From the NCBI GenBank assembly GCA_041660925.1, contig JBAZVI010000008.1, forward strand, positions 1 through 64,000: a stretch of DNA of 64,000 nucleotides, written 5' to 3'. Under the pieces are notes generated by a model, which saw only the letters and a list, made by a program, of their open reading frames with translations, had not been told where the DNA came from and ran no database searches. The stretch comes from Elusimicrobiota bacterium. Its GTDB lineage: Bacteria > Elusimicrobiota > Elusimicrobia > UBA1565. Positions 41,184 through 50,179 of the stretch are shown here, one piece after another. The position numbers were made by a program, and so were the translations under genes. Within the stretch, counting starts at the first letter, position 1. Each line of letters starts with the position of its first letter.

Positions 41184-41831
41184 ATGGCCAAGCTTCTCTG
41201 CGCCGCCTGCCTGCTGGCCCTGCTGAGCGCCCCCGCCCGCGCGGGCGGCAGCGAGGACTGCCTCGCGCTGTCCGGGCTGGGCTGCTATTTCGACGGCGGC
41301 AACGACGGCCTGCTCATCTACCTGCGCGGCCATCTCCACGGCAGCGGCCGCATCACCGGCGAAGGACCGGTCCTGGCGTCCTCGCGGCAGGCCTTCGACT
41401 TCTACGGTCTGCGCTCCGCGGCCCAGAACCGCAATCTGACCGTCATGGTGACCGGCTCGAGCCATCTCCCCGTGCTCCCCGCCGACGTGGCCGCGCTCGA
41501 GAAGCGCCTGGGCCGGAAGTTCGGAAAGGTCCTGGTGGCCGCGCACAGCGGGGGCTATGTGGGGCTGGCGAAGAGTCTCGAGGAGCTGCCGAAGGTGGAC
41601 GGCATCGTCCTGCTCGACGATTTCTACGGGGACGTGGCGGGCATGGCGCGCCGAGTCGCCGGCCGCGACGCCCCGTGCGCGGGCTTCCGGACCCCGCACA
41701 ACAAGGCGCGCTTCGCCGCGTTCACCGGCACGAGCTGCGTCATCGACGCCGCGCGCTCCGACGCGGAGCACGAGCCGCGCGTCGCCCGCTGCCTTACCGA
41801 CTACCTCGACGGCCGTGCCTGTTCCGATTAG
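41184..41831 (+). CDS. Secreted alpha/beta-hydrolase-like protein
   Basis: 215 residues from the ATG at 41184. Signal peptide MAKLLCAACLLALLSAPARA. The mature part has GLLIYLRGHLHGSGR as a possible oxyanion region and VLVAAHSGGYVGLAKSL, a G/A-x-S-x-G-type nucleophile elbow (HSGGY) with the Ser on a turn between strand and helix, as in alpha/beta hydrolases and esterases. A following LDDFYGD and a late His (DAEHEP) could complete a triad. Several Cys suggest disulphides. The exact family is not recognised. Convergent with the M3 peptidase gene, sharing a two-way terminator. Confidence 0.65.
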   Translation: MAKLLCAACLLALLSAPARAGGSEDCLALSGLGCYFDGGNDGLLIYLRGHLHGSGRITGEGPVLASSRQAFDFYGLRSAAQNRNLTVMVTGSSHLPVLPADVAALEKRLGRKFGKVLVAAHSGGYVGLAKSLEELPKVDGIVLLDDFYGDVAGMARRVAGRDAPCAGFRTPHNKARFAAFTGTSCVIDAARSDAEHEPRVARCLTDYLDGRACSD

Positions 41832-41858
41832 GATCACGCCGACGACAATTCCTTAGAG

Positions 41859-41890
41859 AAGAAGGCCCGCTCTCGCGGGCCTTCTTCTTT
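41859..41890. terminator. Two-way terminator
   Basis: AAGAAGGCCCGC pairs with 41875-41886 around TCTC and continues with CTTT; the A-rich left side serves the minus-strand M3 peptidase gene. Confidence 0.9.
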
Positions 41891-41908
41891 CCGGCTTCGT
41901 CCGGACGC

Positions 41909-44086
41909 TCAGGGGTTGTCGAAGAATCCTCTGCGCTCCAGGAGCTCGTTCTTGAACTCCGCCAGACTCTTGCTCGGCCGCTCGACGGACGCGACGGGCT
42001 CCGGCAGGAGGCCGAGCCCCCTCAGGAAGGCCTCTTCGCTGGGCTCGCGGCCGAGGAACTCGCGCAGGGACTGCGCCTCCTCGACGCTCGAGCCGCGCTC
42101 GAGGATCTTCCGGCGGTAGTCCATGCCGGTCGCGGGGTTCAGGACGCCTTCCTTCTCGAAGCGCGAGAACATGTCCCGCGCGTAGACCAGCGACCAGAGG
42201 TAGCTGTAGTAGCCGGCCGCGTAGCCGAACAGGTGCCCGAAGTTCGCCTGGAAGTGCGTGCCCGGGATCGGCGCGGGGACGCCGACCTCCGCGTAGACCT
42301 GCTCGATGACGGCGGTGGTGTCCATGGGCGAGGGCAGCGTGTGGTAGGCCATGTCGAGGGCGGCGAAGGCCACCTGGCGCAGGGTCCGCAGCGCGGAGTT
42401 GAAGTTCTTCGCCGCGAGCATCTTCGCGAAGAGCTCCTGGGGGAGCTTCCGGGAGGGGTCCTGATAATGCCCGGAAAGCCGCTCGATGATCTCCGGCCGC
42501 CACGCCCAGTTCTCCATGAGCTGCGAGGGCGCTTCCACGAAGTCCCGCGCCACGCTGGTCCCGGAGAACGCGGTGTAGCGGGCCTTGGTCAGGGTCTGGT
42601 GCATGAGGTGTCCGAACTCGTGGAAGAAGGTCTCCACGTCGTCGTGCGTGAGCAGGGCCGGCTGGGTCGGGGTGGGCTTGCTGAGGTTCGCGACCATGGC
42701 CGCGACGGGCATGTTGTAGCCGCCGTCGGGGAGCTCGTGGCCGTTGAGGATGGTCGCGGCCATGGCGTGCCCGAACTTGCCCTTGCGGGGGAAGAGGTCG
42801 AGGAAGAAGTAGCCGATCTTATGGCCGTCGGCCGCATCGTCGATCTCGAAGAGACGCACGTCCTCATGCCAGTTCGCGGCCTGCACTTCGCGGAACTTGA
42901 GGCCCAGCAGCTCCTGATAGACGTCGAGGGTCCCCGCGACGACGCGGTCGACCGGGAAGTACTGCCGCACCTCCTCGGGGTCGAAGTCGTAGAGCGCCTT
43001 CTGCAGCTTCTGCCCGTAATAGGCCCGGTCCCACGGGGGGACGCTCGTCGCCGCGGGGTCGTCCTTGCGCTTGGCTTCGAGGAGCGCGGCGCTCTCCTTG
43101 GCCGCGGGGCCGCGGAGCAGGTTCTTCAGCCGGTCCAGGAAGTCGAAGACGGTCTTCGGGGTCTTGGCCATGCGGTCCTCGATGGCCATGTGCGCGTAGT
43201 CCTCGTAGCCGAGCTTGCGCGCCAGCGCCTGGCGCAGGGTCAGGGACTCCTCGAGGATGGAGACGTTCGTGTCCGCCGCGCGGTTCTCGAACTTGAACGC
43301 GAGCTGCCGGCGCAGCTCGCCGTTCTGCGCGTACTGCATGAAGGGGATGTACGAGGGATAGTCGAGCCCGACGCGGTACTTCCCGTCCGTCGTCCTGGGC
43401 AGCCCCTCGACGTAGTCCTCGGGCATGCCGGCGAGTTCCTCGAGGGTCAGGTCGAGGCCGTCGTCGTAGTCCGCGAGGTTCTTCTCGAAGGCCTGGGCGA
43501 GGTCGTTCATGCGCTTCTGCATGGCCTTGATCTCCTCGCGGTCCGCGAGGGGGAGCTCCATGCCGCTGGTCTTATAGTTGCGCAGGATCTGGTCGACGAG
43601 CTTCTTGTCCTCGCCCGTCAGGACCTCGCCCTTCGCCGCGTACTCCTTGTAGGCGCGGTAGATGTCCTCCCGCTTGGAGTTCTCGATCATGAGCCGGCTC
43701 ACGCGGGTGTCGATCGCCCGGGCCATGCGGCGGATGTTCTTGTCGGGGGAGACTTCCGAGAGGATGGAGCCCGGGCCGACGGCGTCCGAGAAGCGCGCGT
43801 CGGCGTTCTCGAAGGCGCGCACGGTGTTCGCGAAGGTCCGCTGGGCGGCGGGGACGGCGACCACCGCGTCGACGGCCGTCTTGTAGGCGGTCTCCGCGAG
43901 CTTGAAGTTCTGGAGCATCTCCCGGGAGGTCTGCGGGAGTGCGATGGCCGGGTTCGCGGCGGCGGCGGCTCCGGCGACGGACGCGATGCCGGCGCCGACC
44001 GGGACCGGGGCGACGACGACCTGGCACCAGGCGGCCGAAGGGCAGAGGAGGATGACGGCGAGCAGCGTGCGGAGGAGACTGTTCAT
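41909..44086 (-). CDS. M3-family oligopeptidase carrying a signal peptide
   Basis: 725 residues from the ATG at 44086 (GAGGTCG site). The zinc motif is VETFFHEFGHLMHQTLTKAR, then SGTSVARDFVEAPSQLMENW, typical of M3 oligopeptidases (Dcp, OpdA, thimet type), with the further Glu ligand. M3 enzymes are usually cytoplasmic, yet this one starts MNSLLRTLLAVILLCPSAAW and then CQVVVAPVPVGAG, a Sec signal peptide (a possible lipoprotein Cys or normal cleavage) followed by an Ala-rich linker. The prefix is nearly the same as that of the Lon-type gene upstream. It would act on short peptides in the periplasm. Lies 63 bp after the Lon-type gene, probably one operon. Confidence 0.9.
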   Translation of the reverse strand: MNSLLRTLLAVILLCPSAAWCQVVVAPVPVGAGIASVAGAAAAANPAIALPQTSREMLQNFKLAETAYKTAVDAVVAVPAAQRTFANTVRAFENADARFSDAVGPGSILSEVSPDKNIRRMARAIDTRVSRLMIENSKREDIYRAYKEYAAKGEVLTGEDKKLVDQILRNYKTSGMELPLADREEIKAMQKRMNDLAQAFEKNLADYDDGLDLTLEELAGMPEDYVEGLPRTTDGKYRVGLDYPSYIPFMQYAQNGELRRQLAFKFENRAADTNVSILEESLTLRQALARKLGYEDYAHMAIEDRMAKTPKTVFDFLDRLKNLLRGPAAKESAALLEAKRKDDPAATSVPPWDRAYYGQKLQKALYDFDPEEVRQYFPVDRVVAGTLDVYQELLGLKFREVQAANWHEDVRLFEIDDAADGHKIGYFFLDLFPRKGKFGHAMAATILNGHELPDGGYNMPVAAMVANLSKPTPTQPALLTHDDVETFFHEFGHLMHQTLTKARYTAFSGTSVARDFVEAPSQLMENWAWRPEIIERLSGHYQDPSRKLPQELFAKMLAAKNFNSALRTLRQVAFAALDMAYHTLPSPMDTTAVIEQVYAEVGVPAPIPGTHFQANFGHLFGYAAGYYSYLWSLVYARDMFSRFEKEGVLNPATGMDYRRKILERGSSVEEAQSLREFLGREPSEEAFLRGLGLLPEPVASVERPSKSLAEFKNELLERRGFFDNP

Positions 44087-44148
44087 GGGTTGCGACCTCG
44101 TGTTCGAAGATGCGCGTCTGAAGATCATCGTGTTTCTCATGCTCGGGC

Positions 44149-47100
44149 TCAGCTGCGCGCCTGCGCGGCCAGCTCCGCGGCGCGGCGGCGGGCCTTGAGC
44201 AGGACCTCGGAGTACGCCTCGCCGGTCAGGAGCTCCACGGTCTGCGAGACGTGTTCGACGGCCCAGATGTGGAACTTCCCCTCGCGCATCGCCGCCGTGA
44301 TCTCGTCGTCCAGGATGAGGCTGCTCACGTTCGAGACCGGGATGATCACGCCCTGCGTCCCGTCGAGACCCCGCGCCTTGGCGAGCGCGAAGAAGCCGGA
44401 GACCTTCTCACGGACCCCGCCCACGGCCTGGATGTTGCCGAACTGGTCGGCGGAACCCGTCACCGCGCGCCCCTGGCGCAGCGGCACGCCGGAGAGAGCG
44501 GAGAGCGCCGCGACGGTGACCGCCTGGGTCGCGGAATCGCCGTCGATGGGCCCGTAGTTCTGCTCGATGGAGACCGTGAAATCCGGCAGCGGCGCGCCCC
44601 CGAGGAGCCGGCCCAGCACGGAGCGGACCACGCCGTTGGCCTTGTTGAAGAGCCCGCCGGTGAACTCCCCATCGCGGTCGACGGAGACGAACTGTCCGGA
44701 ACCCGGCGAGACCGTCGCGCTCATGCGCATGGGAGACCCGAAGGACGCGTCGCCGGCCTCTACGACCGCCAGACCGTTGACCTGGCCGACCACCGCGCCG
44801 ACCGTCGCCACGAGCATGATCCCCGACGTGTACTCCTCGAGGAAGACCTTCTGCATGTGCCCCGCTCCGCGGCGCACGCGCAGCACCTCGGCGACGTCGG
44901 TCTGCTCGACGACGGGACGCCCCGCCGTGCGGGCCGCATGCGAGGCCTCCTTCATGAGGGAGCGCAGCTCGCTCAGCTCCGTCGAAACGCGCCCGCCGCG
45001 CTCCGCGCGGACCGCGGCGTAGCGCAGGACCTCGGAGAGGGCGCCCCTGGAGAGCTCGAGGAGCTCCCCTCCGGCGGCCGCGACCATGTCCTTGAAGACC
45101 TGCGCGTAGCCGGCGAGGGTCCCCGCCGCGGCCTTCACCGCGGACTCGAAGCGGGCCGAGGCGCGGAAGAACGTCCCGACGCTCTCGTCGTTCTCCGCCA
45201 GGATGCTCGCCAGCAGCGGCGAGCCGATGAGGACCACCTTCACGTCCGCCGGGAGCTGGAACGCCGTCTTCGGCATCCTCTGGGTACCGTCGAGGAAGTC
45301 CCCGCTCTGGACGACGTTCGTGCGCCCGAAGCGAAGCGCTTCGACGAGGCCCATCCAGGCGTCCGGGTGCATGAGCAGGTCCTCGAGCCGCAGGACGAGG
45401 TAGCCGCCGCTCGCCTGCAGCCAGGAGCCGCCCGCGAACTTCAGAAGGTCCGCGCCGCCGTAGCGGGTCTGCCCGTCCGGGCCGACCGGCGCCTTGGGTT
45501 CCGCGTAGCCGAAGAGCGCTGGGAAGGACGGCATGCTCTCGAAGACCACGGGCGCGCCGGAGCCCGGCGCGTGGGTGGAGAGCACGGAGAACGCGTACTC
45601 GTAGAGCGGCCGGACATCGGGCGCCCCCTCCTGCGTCGAGGGCATGAACCGCGGATACTGGGACGCCACCTGCCGGAAGAAGCGGCGGAGCTCCTCGACC
45701 GCGTGCCGGGTGTCGGCGGCGAGCGCGGCGTCCGCGGAGGAGGCCGCCTCCAGAGGCGCGAGCATCGGCGCGCTGAGCGTCTCCACGAACCGCGCGGCGG
45801 CGGCTTCCTGCAGGGCGCGGATCTCCGCGTCCAGCGCCTTCTTCGCCTTCATCTCCTCCAGCGCCAGGTCCCGGTAGGAATCGGAGATCCCCGGGCCGCG
45901 CTCGTCGATCTCCGCCTCGATCTTCGCCCAGAGTTCGGGGGTCTCCGTCTTGATCTTCTCGATCTGCTCGTCGGTCAGCGACGCGCCCTCGCGCGTCGGG
46001 TAGAGGGTGATGCCGTCGCCTTCCGCCTCGACCTCGATGCCGAAGGCCTTCTTCGGCCCGAACTGGATCTTCGCGACCTCTTCGTCGAACGCGGCGCGGC
46101 GCGCGGAGTTCCCCGCGTCGAGGCGCTTGACCGCCGCCAGCCGGGCCTCCTCCGTCTCCCCTCCGCTCACGACGCCGGGGAGCCCCTTCACGAGCTGTTC
46201 GAAGAAGCCGGTGAACGCGGCCTCGAGCGCCGGCGCCGTGCCCGGAGGCAGGCTCAGAAAGACCGGGCGGCCTCTCAGATCGTCGGTGGCGCTCAGCGCG
46301 GCGACGTCCGGCGGAGTCGGCCGCTCGGCGGCGATGCCTGCGAGGAGGCGGCGCACGGCGGTCATCCGGCCCGAGCCCTCCGGTCCGGTGACCAGGACGT
46401 TGTAGTCGTTGCCCGGCATGGCGACGCCGACCCGGATGGCTTCGAGCGCCTCCTCCTGCCCGGGAGCGGGGACCTCGGAGACGGAGAGCGCCGCCGTCCC
46501 ATCGGGGAGAGCGTCCGCGTCCGGCCGCCAGCTCAGCTTCTCGGGGGCGACGCTGAAGAGCGTCTCGGGCAGCGGCACGGCCTTGAGTCTCCCCGCCTCG
46601 GCTTTGCGCTCGGCGGCCTCGCCGACGAACGGCAGCAGGGCCTTCACGGGCTTCAGGAGGGCGTACTTCGACTTGAAAGCGTTCGCGAGTCCCGCCCAGA
46701 CGCCCTGCGCCTTCGGCGCAGCCGCCGAGGGCATCCGCTCGCCCGCGGACCTCGTCCCGTCCTCGTCGAAGAGGACGGAGACCGCCTTCTCTCCGCCGTG
46801 CTTCTCCAGCGCGTCCGCGAACGCGAGCAGCCGCGCGCGGCTCCCCCCCTGCGGCAGGGTCGAGACGGCTTCGCGGAAGGCCTGGATGTCCTTGCGGGAG
46901 CTCAGGGTGGCCGGGATCTTGAGCCCTCGGCTCAGCAGCCCCGCGAGGAAGGAGGGCGCCGCGAGGTTCGGACCGAGGGCGGTCGGCTGGACGGAAGCCG
47001 CGGAGGCGGCGGACGTGACGACGGCGGGACCCTGGACCGCGGTGAGGACCGGCGTCGCCCCCGGAAGCGCGGCACTGGCGGAGAAATCAAACGTGTGCTG

Positions 47101-47283
47101 GCCCAGCCCCGGCGTGATCCGCGGGAGGAGCAGGCCGGAGTTCCCGGCCGCGACGACGGGCGCGAGCGACGCGTTCACCGGGGCCGGCGCGACGACGGCC
47201 TGGGTCCAGGCGGCCGAGGGACAGAGGAGGAGGAGGGCGGCAAGGAGGAGAAGGGGACGGGGCGCCGGGGTCTTCCTGTTCAT
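44149..47283 (-). CDS. Lon-type AAA+ protease (AAA_32/LonB-like) with an N-terminal signal peptide
   Basis: 1044 residues. Residues 1-28 form a signal peptide ending PSAAWTQ, then AVVAPAPVNASLAP and an Ala-rich linker to about 110. The AAA_32 part follows (LSWRPDADALPDG, VLVTGPEGSGRMTAVRRLL near residue 300). The Walker A position that is normally Lys-Thr/Ser reads Arg-Met. The Lon protease domain is complete: GPIDGDSATQAVTVAALSAL with Ser at about 917 and VGGVREKVSGF with Lys at about 960, a spacing of 43, the same as in E. coli Lon (Ser679, Lys722). So the peptidase dyad is intact. An exported ATP-dependent protease would be unusual because ATP is absent outside the cytoplasm. Confidence 0.88.
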   Translation of the reverse strand: MNRKTPAPRPLLLLAALLLLCPSAAWTQAVVAPAPVNASLAPVVAAGNSGLLLPRITPGLGQHTFDFSASAALPGATPVLTAVQGPAVVTSAASAASVQPTALGPNLAAPSFLAGLLSRGLKIPATLSSRKDIQAFREAVSTLPQGGSRARLLAFADALEKHGGEKAVSVLFDEDGTRSAGERMPSAAAPKAQGVWAGLANAFKSKYALLKPVKALLPFVGEAAERKAEAGRLKAVPLPETLFSVAPEKLSWRPDADALPDGTAALSVSEVPAPGQEEALEAIRVGVAMPGNDYNVLVTGPEGSGRMTAVRRLLAGIAAERPTPPDVAALSATDDLRGRPVFLSLPPGTAPALEAAFTGFFEQLVKGLPGVVSGGETEEARLAAVKRLDAGNSARRAAFDEEVAKIQFGPKKAFGIEVEAEGDGITLYPTREGASLTDEQIEKIKTETPELWAKIEAEIDERGPGISDSYRDLALEEMKAKKALDAEIRALQEAAAARFVETLSAPMLAPLEAASSADAALAADTRHAVEELRRFFRQVASQYPRFMPSTQEGAPDVRPLYEYAFSVLSTHAPGSGAPVVFESMPSFPALFGYAEPKAPVGPDGQTRYGGADLLKFAGGSWLQASGGYLVLRLEDLLMHPDAWMGLVEALRFGRTNVVQSGDFLDGTQRMPKTAFQLPADVKVVLIGSPLLASILAENDESVGTFFRASARFESAVKAAAGTLAGYAQVFKDMVAAAGGELLELSRGALSEVLRYAAVRAERGGRVSTELSELRSLMKEASHAARTAGRPVVEQTDVAEVLRVRRGAGHMQKVFLEEYTSGIMLVATVGAVVGQVNGLAVVEAGDASFGSPMRMSATVSPGSGQFVSVDRDGEFTGGLFNKANGVVRSVLGRLLGGAPLPDFTVSIEQNYGPIDGDSATQAVTVAALSALSGVPLRQGRAVTGSADQFGNIQAVGGVREKVSGFFALAKARGLDGTQGVIIPVSNVSSLILDDEITAAMREGKFHIWAVEHVSQTVELLTGEAYSEVLLKARRRAAELAAQARS

Positions 47284-47447
47284 AAAGGATAGTCAAACAG
47301 GAAAGCGCTCGCGGAGGAACGGAGAAAAGACCCATGCGCTCCGCAAAAGAGGGTCTATGCCGCCCGGTTGCCGATATCCCCGGAAAGCTATACCGAAGCG
47401 ATCCTCCGCGCGAGGACATCGCGTCCGCGGACCGCTATGGTATCATC

Positions 47448-47467
47448 AGGTCGCGCTCGGAGGCCTC
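47448..47467 (+). promoter_or_regulatory. LpxD ribosome binding site region
   Basis: TATCAT lies near 47443, then a CGGAGGCCTC Shine-Dalgarno sequence just before the ATG at 47468, so this gene has a normal short leader unlike many neighbours. Confidence 0.5.
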
Positions 47468-48484
47468 ATGAATCTGCAGGAACTGGGTCGTCTTCTGAAT
47501 CTCCCCGTCCAGGGGGAGCCCGACTACGAGATCCACGGCGTGCGCGACATCGAACGGCTCTCCGAGGAGCAGCCGCTCGAGGAGCACTTCGTCTACTTCA
47601 TCGAGTCCAAGGCCGTGCTGAAGCGGCACCCGAAAGCGGCCGTGAGCGGCGCCGTCCTGACGACCCCGGCGCTCGCCGGGGAAGTCCGCCGCGCGCTCGT
47701 CGTCGAAGGCGACGCCCGGCTCGCGTTCATCCGCCTCCTGCAGGCCTTCGACAAGGCCCCGCGCTTCGCGCCCGGGGTCTCCCCCGACGCGGTGGTCGAT
47801 CCCACGGCGAGCATCGGCGAGGGCGCCTGCGTCCTGGCCGGCGCGGTCGTGATGGCGGAGGCCCGCGTGGGCGCGCGCTGCGTCCTCCATCCGGGCGTCG
47901 TGCTCGAGCCCCATGCCGAGGTCGGGGAGGACACGGTCCTCCACGCCGGAGCGAGCGTCGGGCACCACTGCGTCGTCGGACGGCGCTGCGTCGTCCACGG
48001 CGGGGTCGTCATCGGCGCGGACGGGTTCGGCTTCTACGACGAGAAGGGCGGGCGGCACAAGATCCCCCAGATCGGCAACGTGGTCGTCGGCGACGACGTC
48101 GAGATCGGGGCGACGAGCACCATCGACCGCGCCACCATCGAAAGCACGACCATCGGGGACTTCACCAAGCTCGACGACCAGGTCCACATCGGGCACAACT
48201 GCCGGCTCGGACGCTACATCTACATCGCGGGCAAGACGGGCCTCGCGGGCTCGGTGGTCCTCGAGGACGGGGTCATGATCTCCGGGATGGTCAGCATCAA
48301 GGACCACCTGCGCCTGGCCAAGGGCTCCATCGTCATGGGCATGTCCGGCCTGGCCCAGGACACGGAACCCGGCATGGCCTACTTCGGCATACCGGCGCGT
48401 CCGGCGCGCGAGATGCACAAGATGAACGCCGCTCTCTCCAAGCTCCCCGGCCTGCTCTCCAAGCTCCGGCACCTGGAGTCATGA
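47468..48484 (+). CDS. lpxD: UDP-3-O-(3-hydroxyacyl)glucosamine N-acyltransferase
   Basis: 338 residues. The N-terminal uridine-binding domain (MNLQELGRLLNLPVQGEPDY, VYFIESKAVL) is followed by a left-handed beta helix of hexapeptide repeats (PTASIGEGACVLAGAVVMAE, IGADGFGFYDEKGGRHKIPQ, IGATSTIDRATIESTTIGD). The catalytic His is in DDQVHIGHNCRLGR. LpxD adds the second fatty acid in lipid A synthesis, so the cell makes lipopolysaccharide and has an outer membrane. The other lpx genes are not in this window. Coupled by a 4-bp overlap to the methyltransferase gene. Confidence 0.95.
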   Translation: MNLQELGRLLNLPVQGEPDYEIHGVRDIERLSEEQPLEEHFVYFIESKAVLKRHPKAAVSGAVLTTPALAGEVRRALVVEGDARLAFIRLLQAFDKAPRFAPGVSPDAVVDPTASIGEGACVLAGAVVMAEARVGARCVLHPGVVLEPHAEVGEDTVLHAGASVGHHCVVGRRCVVHGGVVIGADGFGFYDEKGGRHKIPQIGNVVVGDDVEIGATSTIDRATIESTTIGDFTKLDDQVHIGHNCRLGRYIYIAGKTGLAGSVVLEDGVMISGMVSIKDHLRLAKGSIVMGMSGLAQDTEPGMAYFGIPARPAREMHKMNAALSKLPGLLSKLRHLES

Positions 48485-49497
48485 GCGAAGGCGCGTTCCC
48501 GGAGCTCCTCGAGCGGGCGCTGCTCGCCCGCGGGGCGCTCATCGAGAAGCTCCAGGCCGAGGGCACCGACGCCTACCGCCTCTTCCACGGCGTCGGCGAG
48601 GGCCGGGCCGGGCTGACGGTCGACCGCTACGGCTCGCTGGTCCTCGTGCAGACCTTCCGCGAACCCCTCTCCCCCGAGGAGTCGTCCGCGATCGAACGCC
48701 TCCTGCGCGAACGCCTGCCGTACGCCTTCGCCTTCGCCTATAACCACCGCGGAAAGACCGCGGCCCAGCCCTTCGAGCTCTGGCACCGCCCGGCGCCCGA
48801 GGCGCTGGCCGAACTCGAGTGCCGGGAAGCCGGCCTCAAGTTCCTCATCCGCGCGCGCCACGCGGGTCTCGACCCCTGGCTCTTCCTCGACCTGCGCGCG
48901 GGGCGCCGGTTCCTGCGCGCGTCCTCCAAGGGACTCAGCGTCCTGAACCTGTTCGCTTACACCTGCAGCGCGGGCGTGAGCGCGGCGGCCGGGGGCGCCT
49001 CCGAGGTCTGGAACGTGGATTTCGCGTCCTCGAACCTCGAGGTCGGCAGGAGGAACGCGGGGCTCAACGGGATCCCCGAGGACCGGTTCCGGCTCATCGA
49101 GGAGGACTGCATGCCGGTCGTGCGCCAAATCGCCGGCCTCGGCGCGGGCGGGCGCTTCTCCCGGACCCGGAAGACCCCGAAGTTCGCCGCCTGCCCCTTC
49201 GACCTCGTCGTGCTCGACCCGCCGGCCTGGTCCAAAGGCCGCTTCGGCGCGGTGGACGTCGTCGGGGACTATCCGTCCCTGTTCAAGCCCGCGGTGCTGG
49301 CGGCGAAGCCGGGCGGCCGCGTGCTCGCGACGAACCACGTCGCATCCGTCGCGCTCGACGCCTGGCTGGACGCGCTCCGCCGCTGCGCCGAGAAGGCGGG
49401 CCGACCGCTGCGCTCGGTCCGGACGCTCGAGCCGGACGCGGACTTCCCTTCCTTCGACGGCCGGCCGCCGCTGAAGATCGCCGTCTGCGAAGTCTAG
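48481..49497 (+). CDS. Class I SAM-dependent methyltransferase, RlmI/RlmL-like rRNA cytosine methyltransferase
   Basis: 338 residues, ATG overlapping the lpxD stop. The N-terminal part (YRLFHGVGEGRAGLTVDRYG) is the PUA-EEHEE-like region of the RlmI family, with GLTVDRY as its signature. The catalytic domain has VLNLFAYTCSAGVSAAAGGA as SAM-binding motif I, WNVDFASSNLE, and FDLVVLDPPAWSKGRFGA, where DPP is motif IV. Such enzymes methylate 23S rRNA cytosines. The usual PUA domain at the very N-terminus is shorter than in E. coli RlmI. Stops of this gene and the convergent gene overlap by 4 bp. Confidence 0.87.
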   Translation: MSEGAFPELLERALLARGALIEKLQAEGTDAYRLFHGVGEGRAGLTVDRYGSLVLVQTFREPLSPEESSAIERLLRERLPYAFAFAYNHRGKTAAQPFELWHRPAPEALAELECREAGLKFLIRARHAGLDPWLFLDLRAGRRFLRASSKGLSVLNLFAYTCSAGVSAAAGGASEVWNVDFASSNLEVGRRNAGLNGIPEDRFRLIEEDCMPVVRQIAGLGAGGRFSRTRKTPKFAACPFDLVVLDPPAWSKGRFGAVDVVGDYPSLFKPAVLAAKPGGRVLATNHVASVALDAWLDALRRCAEKAGRPLRSVRTLEPDADFPSFDGRPPLKIAVCEV

Positions 49498-50042
49498 TCC
49501 CTCGCGAGTTCCGCACGGACCCGCTTGAGCATCTTCTTGAGGTCGCGCGCGCTCACGAGGGCGGGCTCCAGCCGCTCCTCGACCGCATCGGGGTCGGAGA
49601 GGTCGCCGGCCTCCAGCGAGAGCGCCAGCATCGTCGGACGGTGCACGAAGAAGGCTTCCTTCCCCGCGACGATGAGCCCGAACGCGGTGTAGTGCAGGAG
49701 GATGTCGCTGCCGAGCTTCTCGGCGGGGGTGTCCCCGTCGCGCTCGCAGCCGATGCGCCCCTGCCTCATCGCGTCCTGGAACGCATGGACGCGGACGCAC
49801 GCCCCCTTGTTGTCTTCCATGAGCCTGGCCACCAGCGTGTGCAGGTCCTCGTCCTTGTGCCGGAGCACCGTCTCTTCGTCCGTGAGGATCCCCTCCGTCT
49901 CGACGGCGGCGGCGACGATCGCGGGCGCCTGAAGCCCGCGCGCGTCGACCGGACTGATCGCCTGCAGCCGCTCCAGCACGGGCGCGGCGTACGCTCCCGT
50001 TGAAAAGCCGAACACGAGCGTCATCGTCAGGATCTTCTTCAT
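49494..50042 (-). CDS. Secreted protein of unknown function
   Basis: 182 residues with a GAGAGGGGAC site and signal peptide MKKILTMTLVFGFSTGAYA. The mature domain is helical with two Cys (NKGACVRVHA and GRIGCERDG) that may pair. LGSDILLHYTAFGLIVAGKE may be a hydrophobic core helix. No family recognised. It converges on the methyltransferase gene, with stop codons overlapping by 4 bp, and stands alone. Confidence 0.75.
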   Translation of the reverse strand: MKKILTMTLVFGFSTGAYAAPVLERLQAISPVDARGLQAPAIVAAAVETEGILTDEETVLRHKDEDLHTLVARLMEDNKGACVRVHAFQDAMRQGRIGCERDGDTPAEKLGSDILLHYTAFGLIVAGKEAFFVHRPTMLALSLEAGDLSDPDAVEERLEPALVSARDLKKMLKRVRAELARD

Positions 50043-50179
50043 GTCCCCTCTCCGGCCCTCAGGATCGAGGCCGCACCGCGGCCCCGGCCCATGCTTTCAA
50101 ATCGGGGGATGAAAGCTCGTGGGCACAAGAGGCCCGGACCGGGAAGTCTTTAGGCCCAGCCGGGACAGGGGCCGGCGGG

